The notes: generated by a model not told the origin, from the sequence alone. A stretch of 5,945 bases of DNA from a bacterium (GCA_021161885.1 JAGGZS010000049.1:1-5945); one strand, 5' to 3'; shown: positions 1 through 5,944, numbered from the stretch's first letter. Numbers and translations are program-made.

Positions 1-7
1 GCTTATA

Positions 8-209
8 CTACTGCCTTAAATTTTTAAAATAAAAAATAATTTTATCGATACCATAAAGAATTCCTGCACCAGCTAACAAAATAGAGCCGCAAGAAAACAT
101 AATCAATGCCTCTATTTCATGAATAGCGCTTTTCGCAGAAAGAAAAACAAGCCCCCCGCAAACATAAAAAAATATACTGCCTGCTAAAAATACCGAAAAA
201 AAATATCAT
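8..209 (-). CDS. Small two-TM membrane protein, frame broken at a T8 run
   Basis: The ATG at 209-207 is preceded by a good Shine-Dalgarno AGGAG (221-217, 7-nt spacing). Read literally, it gives only 30 codons to a TGA at 119-117. If one base is removed from the coding-strand T8 run (203-196), the ATG opens a 66-residue protein ending at TAG (10-8). That protein is one hydrophobic helix (about residues 2-23), a polar linker SAKSAIHEIEA (24-34), a second hydrophobic helix (35-54) and a basic tail ending KNLRQ. The restored protein looks real: two clean TM segments, a sensible linker and an in-place SD. No usable start exists in the downstream frame because TGA overlaps the ATG. The linker resembles small hypothetical membrane proteins I have an impression of, but I cannot name a family. 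It lies 57 nt downstream of the STT3-like gene on the same strand, so co-transcription is likely. The break may be slippage, phase variation, decay or a sequencing error. Function is unknown. Confidence 0.6.
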
Positions 210-216
210 AAATATT

Positions 217-221
217 CTCCT
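217..221 (-). promoter_or_regulatory. Ribosome binding site AGGAG of the small membrane protein
   Basis: The minus strand reads AGGAG 7 nt before the ATG at 209-207. It fixes the start upstream of the T8 run, which is why the downstream open frame must be reached by a frame change rather than by its own start codon. Confidence 0.7.
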
Positions 222-266
222 ATTTAAGTTAGGTTATAATTTCATAAAATTTAATAAAAAAACAAT

Positions 267-2306
267 TTACAATATTTTATATATATTGAACCGCGGATTT
301 TTATAAATCAGCTTGAACTTTTTTAAGGTTTGCGGAAAATAAATCAGCCGGCTCCGTATTATATCTTTGCCGAACTCAGTCGGTTTGCCTTTTTGCGCAA
401 AAAAACGCCTGTAAGGATATTCGGCATATAATGCGTATAACTGGCTTCTTGTATACCATTTATCCACAAAAAAGTATTTCATCTTATATTGTTCGCAGAA
501 TTTATAAAAGAGGTTTTCGTCTTTCTGGAACAGGAGCCGGCTCATTTTGACAAGCCGTTCATGGACAGTCGGACTTTCTAACAGACCGTCAAGATAGGTG
601 GGGCTGTCAAGATATTCCTGTATGACGTATCCGTAACTCCAATAAGATAATACCGGCAACTTATCTTTTTTGATTTTCTGGAAATCCAAAATCGCTTCCT
701 GAAGGTAAGGGCGCATTTGCACTCTTAACTTTTTGACATAGGTACTCGTTCGCCACGCGGTCCCGCAAAGAATGACTATAACCGCTATATAAACCAGCGG
801 TACAGCGGAATCCCTGAAAATTTGTCTTTTCATAAACCAAACCGTGCGGTCAATAGATAACGCGCCGGTTATGCCGAGAAAAAGAGCTAAAAGAACTTTA
901 TTTCGGTAAAATAACAATGTAAGAAAAAATATTGTAACGAAAAAAACACAGATTAAAATCTCGCCTATATGAAATTTTTCTTTTTTCTTCCTGAAGAAAA
1001 TCAACGATATAGGATACCAGAAAATAAAAACCGCGCTCCAAGAACACATATCCCACTTAAACATTTTCCAGATTGATGACGATGTCAGCTCAGCCGTGTT
1101 TAGAAACAAAATATTTTGAATACCTGTTACTCGTGGATGCCCAAAAGTAAACCTTAGTTTAAGCCATAAAATATGCAAAAACGATTCATATCCCGACGAT
1201 AATTTAAACATTGGTATTATAAGAAGCATAAAAAAAGGAATAAAAAACAAAAGCGGATCAACCTCAACAGAATCTTCAAGTTTATGTTTCCACCATTTCG
1301 AGCACATGGCAAGTAGTCCTAAACTAATTACAAGCAATGCGTTATGAGAAAACACATAATGCTGTGAGCTTAAAAATCTGTATCCGAAAAAACATAACGT
1401 TACGCCGATACACTGTATCGCGAACGCTCCCATCAGACGGGCATTAGTGCGTTTGATAATCACAAGGAACAGAAAAGTAATGCAGTACAGGGCGGGAAAC
1501 AACAAAGACACACGCCATGTGCCGACTGAAAGGATCATAAATAAAGCCGACAAAATACTGTAAATATAAAATTTCTTTTTGGTTTTACTATTTAACGCAA
1601 GCAGAAAAAACACCATATTTATTAATAAAAACAAAACCCCAGGCCCTTCGTATCTATAGCGGGTACAAAAAGTACGCACCAGATGTGCAGGCATCAGAGC
1701 GGCAAGAGCGGCGCCTATAAAGGCAATATGCTTTTTTCGCGTTAAAATTTTTACAATAAAAAAAATCGGCAAAAAAGTAAGGCTCCCTAAAATAGCGTAA
1801 AACAGCACCAGCGAATCCTGAAGCGAGCCGTTAAAAAAAAGTTTATATATGGAATAAAACCCAGCTCCCAAATAATATAATATGACAGGAAGCAATTCCC
1901 TGACCGGTTTTCCGTCCGGATACCACGCTTTATGGTCTATCTCAGGAATTTTTCCGTGCTCTATAACATCTCTGGTCATAGATAGATGAAAAGCGTAATC
2001 ATAATCTAACAGATAAAAATCCTGTTTTGTATCCGGGTACATCCTGAAATAAAAACCAAATAGAAAAAGCGCGATAAACCCGATCCCCAAAAGAATATTT
2101 ACCCATAAAGGCGGTAAGTTTATTTTGTGAATTTGAGGTAACTCAACCTGATTTTGGGGTTGGCTGTTAAATTTCTCCGACTCAAGCACATTCTCCACTT
2201 CTCTAACAGATACATTTAGATGTTTCGCAAGTTCATCTATAGATTTGTTCCTAATATTATCTATAATATATTTTTTTTGGCGTTCGCTGATTTGTCGTTT
2301 AGCCAT
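267..2306 (-). CDS. STT3-like oligosaccharyltransferase homologue with N-terminal HTH-like segment
   Basis: This is a 679-residue polytopic membrane protein of the STT3/PglB/AglB glycosyltransferase fold. In known members this fold transfers a lipid-linked glycan to protein. Residues 6-43 form a soluble HTH-like segment (KSIDELAKHLNVSVREVENVLE), followed by a polar linker. The first TM is about 67-88 and roughly a dozen more follow to about 517. After these comes a soluble C-terminal domain. STT3 landmarks visible are the first external-loop acidic motif D101-Y-D103 in DYDYAFHL, WYPDGKP (128-134), RTFCTRYRYEG (211-221) at the second acidic motif, NTAE (403-406) at the TIXE position, and YWSYGY (555-560) at the WWDYG position. 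Two sites are non-canonical: the usual D-x-D after RT..G is R-Y-E here, and WWD is Y-W-S. Donor and acceptor are therefore uncertain. The start is supported by AAGGA at 2317-2313, 6 nt upstream. It faces the DUF1573 gene divergently and leads the small membrane protein. STT3-fold assignment is confident; true N-glycosylation activity is not. Confidence 0.85.
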   Translation of the reverse strand: MAKRQISERQKKYIIDNIRNKSIDELAKHLNVSVREVENVLESEKFNSQPQNQVELPQIHKINLPPLWVNILLGIGFIALFLFGFYFRMYPDTKQDFYLLDYDYAFHLSMTRDVIEHGKIPEIDHKAWYPDGKPVRELLPVILYYLGAGFYSIYKLFFNGSLQDSLVLFYAILGSLTFLPIFFIVKILTRKKHIAFIGAALAALMPAHLVRTFCTRYRYEGPGVLFLLINMVFFLLALNSKTKKKFYIYSILSALFMILSVGTWRVSLLFPALYCITFLFLVIIKRTNARLMGAFAIQCIGVTLCFFGYRFLSSQHYVFSHNALLVISLGLLAMCSKWWKHKLEDSVEVDPLLFFIPFFMLLIIPMFKLSSGYESFLHILWLKLRFTFGHPRVTGIQNILFLNTAELTSSSIWKMFKWDMCSWSAVFIFWYPISLIFFRKKKEKFHIGEILICVFFVTIFFLTLLFYRNKVLLALFLGITGALSIDRTVWFMKRQIFRDSAVPLVYIAVIVILCGTAWRTSTYVKKLRVQMRPYLQEAILDFQKIKKDKLPVLSYWSYGYVIQEYLDSPTYLDGLLESPTVHERLVKMSRLLFQKDENLFYKFCEQYKMKYFFVDKWYTRSQLYALYAEYPYRRFFAQKGKPTEFGKDIIRSRLIYFPQTLKKFKLIYKNPRFNIYKIL

Positions 2307-2356
2307 AATTTATCCTTATAAAATTTATATTTAGGTGATTGAAAAATAAAATTAAT

Positions 2357-2384
2357 AATATACAAAACCAACTATATTGCGCAA
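2357..2384 (-). promoter_or_regulatory. Putative sigma-70-like promoter for the STT3-like gene
   Basis: The minus strand reads TTGCGC (2384-2379), a 16-nt spacer, then TATATT (2362-2357). This would start transcription about 45 nt before the ATG at 2306. The region is very AT-rich, so the -10 alone means little; the GC-containing -35 makes it plausible. Confidence 0.35.
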
Positions 2385-2435
2385 GATGTTATATAAAAAA
2401 AAATATTTATCAGGGCAAATAATTATTTATAATTG

Positions 2436-2475
2436 TTGCGGAGATCATTATCGCGCGGTTATACTAATCTATAAT
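2436..2475 (+). promoter_or_regulatory. Putative promoter for the DUF1573 gene
   Basis: TTGCGG (2436-2441) is followed after 18 nt by TATACT (2460-2465). A perfect TATAAT also occurs at 2470-2475, with only a weak -35 candidate (TTATCG, 2448-2453, 16-nt spacing). Either would give a 5' leader of some 30-40 nt before the ATG at 2510. The GC-containing patch inside otherwise AT-only DNA supports a functional region. Confidence 0.4.
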
Positions 2476-2509
2476 ACCGGCGTCAAATGGTTATAAAGGA
2501 CATTTTCTT

Positions 2510-2875
2510 ATGAAATTAAACCTTACTGTTTTTGTATTGCTGTTTTTATATTGCGTGAATTTATATTCTCAAGATAAAAAAATCAGACCGGCCGATTATC
2601 CGAATCTCGAAATATCCGAGCAGACATGGGATTTCGGCACAGTAACCCAAGGTGAACAAATAAGGCATAGTTTTATTTTGAAAAATACAGGTACACAGAA
2701 TTTAATAATAAAAAAAGTTAAATCCACCTGCGGATGCACTGTTACGGAAATAACAAAAAAATCGCTCAAACCAAAAGAATCAAGCAAACTGTTTGCTGTT
2801 TTCAAATCATTCGGCAAAAAAGGCAAACAGCTAAAAAAATATATATCAAAACCAATGATCCGATCAAACCGTTGA
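2510..2875 (+). CDS. Zero-frame product of the DUF1573 gene (121 aa, one truncated domain)
   Basis: This is the product if no frame change occurs. The start has AAAGGA at 2495-2500, 9 nt upstream. Residues 1-20 look like a Sec signal peptide (basic N-end, hydrophobic core, NLYS-Q). The mature part carries most of one DUF1573 domain: WDFGTVTQGEQ (40-50), LKNTG (57-61), and STCGCTV (72-78) with the family's CGC. After residue 110 the reading leaves the family pattern, with an 11-residue tail (YISKPMIRSNR) and then TGA (2873-2875). The last strand of the domain, normally containing TNDP, is missing from this form and lies in the -1 frame. As a stand-alone protein it would be an incompletely folded domain, so it is better read as part of the longer gene unless the short form is deliberate. 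Confidence 0.6.
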   Translation: MKLNLTVFVLLFLYCVNLYSQDKKIRPADYPNLEISEQTWDFGTVTQGEQIRHSFILKNTGTQNLIIKKVKSTCGCTVTEITKKSLKPKESSKLFAVFKSFGKKGKQLKKYISKPMIRSNR

Positions 2876-3555
2876 CAACATTAATTGTAAAAGGATTTGT
2901 CAACGTTCTGCCGGGACCTTTGATTTGTGTTACCCCAAAAAAATGGGATTACGGCATTATAGAACCGGGTGCGGCTCCACAGCGGACTTTTATCGTGAAA
3001 AACACAGGGGTAAAAGACCTTGTTATATTCGATATAAACACCAGCTCAGGATGTCATGCGCAACTTTTATCCGCCATGACAATTCATCCTTCCGAAGAGG
3101 CGGTTCTAAACGTAACATTAGATAAACTTAATATGACAGGGCTTATAGAAGATTTTGTGAAAATATCATGCAACGATACTTCCATGCCGAATTTCTTTAT
3201 CCGCATCAACGGATACGTTAAAGGATTAAAACCTCAATCATTAAAACTTTTATCCGACAGGATTGATCTTGGCGTAATAGATTTTTCCGATGATCCGCAA
3301 TCGGCTAATTTCAAATTAACACTTTTTAATATTGGCGATAAACCGTTAACCATTAAAAAAATAGATGTCCCTAAAAAATTTCTGAAAAAATTTACGACTC
3401 CTTTTGCAGTCAATCCGCGCCAGAATAAATCTATTAATTTTTCCATTAAAAATAATAATGAATATGGAACTTTTAAAAATATTATTATAATCCACTCTAA
3501 TGATTATTCTGTTAATAGAAAAAAAATTATTTTATTCGGCTATGCGGCAAGATAA
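2510..3555 (+). CDS. Secreted DUF1573/ASH-like three-domain protein, joined by -1 frame change at A7
   Basis: Reading the first 110 codons, slipping back one base at the A AAA AAA heptamer (2833-2839) and continuing from 2839 gives 348 residues. The join produces KGKQLKK-IYIKTNDP, exactly the expected end of a DUF1573 domain (K-I-x-x-x-TNDP). Domain 1 (about 32-131) has DFGTV and CGC. Domain 2 (about 138-237) starts WDYGIIEPG, has KNTG and the weakened motif SSGC (179-182). Domain 3 (about 245-345) is more diverged: LGVIDF, FNIGDKPL, HSNDYS. DUF1573 belongs to the Ig-like ASH/MSP-type beta-sandwich folds. With the signal peptide it should be exported and play an adhesive or structural role, but no specific function is known. 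The downstream part has no credible start of its own. Five N-x-S/T sequons lie in domains 2-3. Alternatives are a pseudogene or a one-base sequencing error in the A run. Confidence 0.75.
2816..2839 (+). promoter_or_regulatory. Candidate -1 frameshift signal: SD-like AAAAAAGG plus A AAA AAA heptamer
   Basis: AAAAAAGG (2816-2823) lies 9 nt upstream of A AAA AAA (2833-2839). The heptamer is in the X XXY YYZ phase relative to the zero frame (CTA AAA AAA TAT). In known bacterial -1 frameshift sites such as dnaX, an internal SD about 10 nt upstream and an A-rich heptamer act together. A -1 slip here restores the DUF1573 domain. The arrangement is seen directly; that it works is inference. Confidence 0.45.
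2870..2905 (+). repeat. 9-bp perfect inverted repeat (stem-loop) after the slippery site
   Basis: CGTTGACAA (2870-2878) pairs perfectly with TTGTCAACG (2897-2905) across an 18-nt AT-rich loop. The zero-frame TGA (2873-2875) is inside the left arm. It begins 30 nt after the heptamer, farther than the usual 5-9 nt for a frameshift-stimulating structure. No T-run follows, so it is not a terminator. Confidence 0.6.
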
Positions 3556-3565
3556 AAAGGGATTT

Positions 3566-3628
3566 ATGATTATTTCTGAAAATTTTTTGGATAAAATCGA
3601 ATATATACTATTTTCTAATTGCCGCTAA
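3566..3628 (+). CDS. Possible 20-codon micro-ORF before the symporter gene
   Basis: An ATG at 3566 follows a strong SD-like AAAAAGG (3554-3560) and opens 20 codons (starting MIISENFLDKIEY) to TAA at 3626-3628. It begins 10 nt after the DUF1573 stop and ends 19 nt before the symporter ATG, whose own SD is weak. It could be a translation-coupling leader, a remnant, or chance. No homology is recognised and there is no TM segment. Confidence 0.25.
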   Translation: MIISENFLDKIEYILFSNCR

Positions 3629-3647
3629 ACATACAGGTTGGATGTAG

Positions 3648-5084
3648 ATGTTTTTAAACCCGCTAAACATTATCGCCATTATAGGTTATTTTATTGTCAT
3701 ATTAATAATCGGTTATATATCCGGTAAAAAAGAAAAAACAACAAACGACTATTTTCTTGCCGGCAGGAATATGCCTTGGTTTGCGGTTTGTTTATCAATA
3801 CTTGCCACAGAATGCAGCGCGGTAACGTTTATAGGCGCGCCGGCTATAGCGTTTTCTAAAACCGGAAATTTTACTTATGTTCAGCTTGCCATCGGTTCTT
3901 TGATCGGCAGAATACTTATTGCCACATTATTTATTAAACCTTTTTACAAATATAAAGTAACTACGGTTTACGAATTTTTAAATATACGCTTTGGGCAAAG
4001 CTCACACATTATCGGGGCAATATTTTTCTTTGCCACCCGTCTTTTAGCCAGTGGAGTCAGATTATTCGTAGCCTCGCTTGCGCTTCATGTAGTTTTCGCT
4101 GTCCCGCTGTTTACAGCTATAATTATTTCGGCTGGTATAGCCGCTGTATACACATTCTGGGGCGGCATAAAAGCCGTCATATGGACGGATGTCGTACAAA
4201 TATTTATTTTTATGGGCGGAGCGGTTGTCTGTTTGGTCTATCTTATCATATATTGCGGCGGATACGAAAACATAACAGCCAACCCGATATTCACTGAAAA
4301 ACTTAAATTCTTTGATTTTTCGTGTGATTTGACAAAACAATTTACACTCTTAAGCGGTATTATCGGAGGTTGTTTTCTTACGTTCGCTTCATTAGGTACA
4401 GATCAAGATTTAACACAGAGAATGTTGACCTGCCGAAAAACTAATTTAGCACAGAAAGCCCTTATATGGACAGGCATTCTTGATTTTCCAATCGTAATTT
4501 TATTTCTAAGTATAGGAATTTTGTTATCTATTTACTACGCTGTCCCGCCGCCTAATTTACCCTCAAACAACGATCACATATTCCCGTATTTTATTTTAAC
4601 GAACTTGCCTGCCGGATTATCGGGACTGCTTATAGTGGGAGTTTTTTCAGCGGCTATGTCGTCTTTGGACTCCGCCTTAAACGCTCTTGCTTCAAGCGCT
4701 ATTTGCGATATATACCGTCCTTACCTCATAAAAAACAAGCCGGAAAAACATTATCTTTTTGTATCAAGGTTATTAATTGTGTTTTTCGCTTTACTGCTCA
4801 TCGCGATAGCATACCTTTGTAAAAATATGGGTGCTGTGCTCATACTCGCTTTCAAAATAACCTCATTTACTTACGGCGCTCTTCTTGGAATTTTTTTAAT
4901 TGCCGTACTTACAAAACGGGGCAATTGCACAGGCAACATAATCGCTATGTTCACGAGTATTATTATTGTCTATTTCGTAAGCGCTGCAAAAATAGCTTGG
5001 CCTTACTATATTGTAGTTGGTTCACTTTCAACATTCATCATCGGTTCTTTTTTCCCCGCAAAAAAATTTAAAAGAACAATTTAA
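3648..5084 (+). CDS. Sodium:solute symporter (SSS/SLC5 family)
   Basis: This is a 478-residue inner-membrane permease that should import an organic solute with Na+. Length and pattern fit a complete SSS (LeuT-fold) protein with about 13 TM segments, starting with a helix at about 6-25. Family signatures visible are DYFLAGR (34-40), TECSAVTF (54-61) in the unwound first core helix, GSLIGRI (83-89), WGGIKAVIWTDVVQ (171-184), TDQDLTQRMLTCR (251-263), and GVFSAAMSSLDSALNALAS (331-349). The S338-S339 pair in the last motif matches the serines of the Na2 sodium site in vSGLT-type proteins. The substrate cannot be called; sugars, sialic acid, carboxylates, amino acids or vitamins are all transported by relatives. 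The start is forced, because TAG directly precedes the ATG in frame, but the SD (AGGTTGGA, 3635-3642) is weak. It is followed after 137 nt by an HTH-PTS regulator, so sugar-linked uptake is a reasonable but unproven guess. The frame is intact throughout. Confidence 0.92.
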   Translation: MFLNPLNIIAIIGYFIVILIIGYISGKKEKTTNDYFLAGRNMPWFAVCLSILATECSAVTFIGAPAIAFSKTGNFTYVQLAIGSLIGRILIATLFIKPFYKYKVTTVYEFLNIRFGQSSHIIGAIFFFATRLLASGVRLFVASLALHVVFAVPLFTAIIISAGIAAVYTFWGGIKAVIWTDVVQIFIFMGGAVVCLVYLIIYCGGYENITANPIFTEKLKFFDFSCDLTKQFTLLSGIIGGCFLTFASLGTDQDLTQRMLTCRKTNLAQKALIWTGILDFPIVILFLSIGILLSIYYAVPPPNLPSNNDHIFPYFILTNLPAGLSGLLIVGVFSAAMSSLDSALNALASSAICDIYRPYLIKNKPEKHYLFVSRLLIVFFALLLIAIAYLCKNMGAVLILAFKITSFTYGALLGIFLIAVLTKRGNCTGNIIAMFTSIIIVYFVSAAKIAWPYYIVVGSLSTFIIGSFFPAKKFKRTI

Positions 5085-5124
5085 TATTATATATGTTATT
5101 TCAGGAAAAAACTTGAAAAATATC

Positions 5125-5153
5125 TTGACCATATATCAGTTTAATGGTAATTT
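5125..5153 (+). promoter_or_regulatory. Putative promoter for the HTH-PTS EIIA gene
   Basis: TTGACC (5125-5130, 5/6 to TTGACA) is followed after 17 nt by TAATTT (5148-5153), a weak -10. This places the start point some 60 nt before the ATG at 5222. The -10 overlaps the first copy of a direct repeat, compatible with operator control. Confidence 0.4.
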
Positions 5154-5173
5154 TTATGTTTTTAATGTAATTT
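5140..5173 (+). repeat. Direct repeat TTTAATG(G)TAATTT, 21-nt period
   Basis: TTTAATGGTAATTT (5140-5153) and TTTAATGTAATTT (5161-5173) are identical except for one extra G. They begin 21 nt apart, about two DNA turns. They overlap and follow the putative -10. They could be tandem operator half-sites for a regulator, perhaps the HTH protein encoded next. AT-only repeats can arise by chance in this background. Confidence 0.4.
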
Positions 5174-5209
5174 AAGGCTTTTTAAAGCAATATGGTTCAT
5201 CTCTTATAC

Positions 5210-5214
5210 AGGAG
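5210..5214 (+). promoter_or_regulatory. Ribosome binding site AGGAG deciding the 5222 start
   Basis: AGGAG lies 7 nt before the ATG at 5222. An in-frame upstream ATG at 5192 would add ten residues (MVHLLYRSNS), but it has no SD and would place this AGGAG inside the gene. The 5222 start also places the HTH motif at the usual very N-terminus. Confidence 0.8.
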
Positions 5215-5221
5215 CAATTCA

Positions 5222-5944
5222 ATGGAAAAAATCTTAACTTTAAAAGAAGTAGCTCAATATATAAAATTAAATGAGCGCACTATTTTAAAAATGGCTAATA
5301 ACAACGAAATACCGGCAAAAAAAATTGGCAACCAATGGCGGTTTATTTTATCTAAGGTGGATGAATGGCTTAGCAGAGAAATAAAACAGGTTGATACATC
5401 CGATCTTAACGCCCTTATAAAAAGTGAACCGCATATAATACCTATCTCAAGACTTTTTAATGAAAAACTAATCAATCTTGATCTTAATGGCAGCACTAAA
5501 GATGAAATTCTTGAAGAATTGTCTATGATACCGGTGAATTCGGGTCTAATTAAAAAAAATACTGAATTTTACGCGCGAATGAAAAGTCGGGAGAACCTTA
5601 TGTCAACCGCACTGAACAACGGTTTTGCTATACCTCATCCAAGGTACCCTGTTGAAGGATTATTTTCATCGCCTGTTATTTTGTTAGGTCGCTCAAAAAA
5701 AGGGGTATCCTTTGAGTCTTTAGATAATTCAAAAACCCATCTGTTTTTTGTTTCATGCGCGACTAACGAAGCAGTTCACCTTAGGTTACTCGCGAAATTA
5801 GGCCGTCTTTTCAAAATTCCGGGTATTTTTGATAAACTTATGCAAACAAAAGAAAATATTGACATTATTAAAATACTTGTTGATTTAGACTCATCTCTTC
5901 TTGATTTTAGCCGTGAAGCTCTATCTAACGGTAATGGTATATAA
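5222..5944 (+). CDS. Excisionase-type HTH + PTS EIIA (fructose/mannitol, PtsN-like) fusion regulator
   Basis: A 240-residue soluble protein with two domains. Residues 1-50 are an excisionase/MerR-type winged HTH, with LTLKEVAQYIKLNERTI, then PAKKIGNQWRF and the terminal VDEWL. A linker (51-70) leads to a PTS EIIA type-2 domain (about 75-225). The phosphorylatable histidine is H139 in GFAIPHPR, matching the PtsN/mannitol-IIA active-site context G.AIPH. A second conserved histidine, H186, sits in VHLRLLAKLGRL. In the family, EIIA receives phosphate from HPr; coupling to a DNA-binding domain suggests that PTS phosphorylation state controls transcription or promoter binding. No EIIB or EIIC is present, so a regulatory role is likelier than sugar transport. 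It lies downstream of the symporter with its own probable promoter. It ends at TAA 1 nt before the window edge, so downstream operon partners are unseen. The domain calls are strong; the target genes are unknown. Confidence 0.9.
   Translation: MEKILTLKEVAQYIKLNERTILKMANNNEIPAKKIGNQWRFILSKVDEWLSREIKQVDTSDLNALIKSEPHIIPISRLFNEKLINLDLNGSTKDEILEELSMIPVNSGLIKKNTEFYARMKSRENLMSTALNNGFAIPHPRYPVEGLFSSPVILLGRSKKGVSFESLDNSKTHLFFVSCATNEAVHLRLLAKLGRLFKIPGIFDKLMQTKENIDIIKILVDLDSSLLDFSREALSNGNGI

Noticed and set aside
2417..2428. 12-bp perfect palindrome AAATAATTATTT upstream of the DUF1573 promoter
   Set aside because: It is made only of A and T in very AT-rich intergenic DNA, where such palindromes are expected by chance. 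It could be an operator but nothing supports it.
2596..2826. Minus-strand open frame opposite the DUF1573 gene
   Set aside because: It is a shadow of the coding strand, with no SD and no recognisable features. The same applies to the open frames opposite the symporter (4062-4340) and the HTH-PTS gene (5254-5496).
2734..2838. Independent start at 2734 for the downstream DUF1573 frame
   Set aside because: The residues before 2839 in this frame are basic and low-complexity with no family resemblance, while the other frame encodes DUF1573 here. There is no SD before 2734.
3604..3609. TATACT as a -10 for the symporter gene
   Set aside because: No acceptable -35 at 15-19 nt upstream; the DNA around it is AT-rich.
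5177..5188. GCTTT-TT-AAAGC hairpin as a terminator after the symporter
   Set aside because: Five-bp stem with a 2-nt loop and no following T-run; too weak, and it lies within the leader of the next gene.
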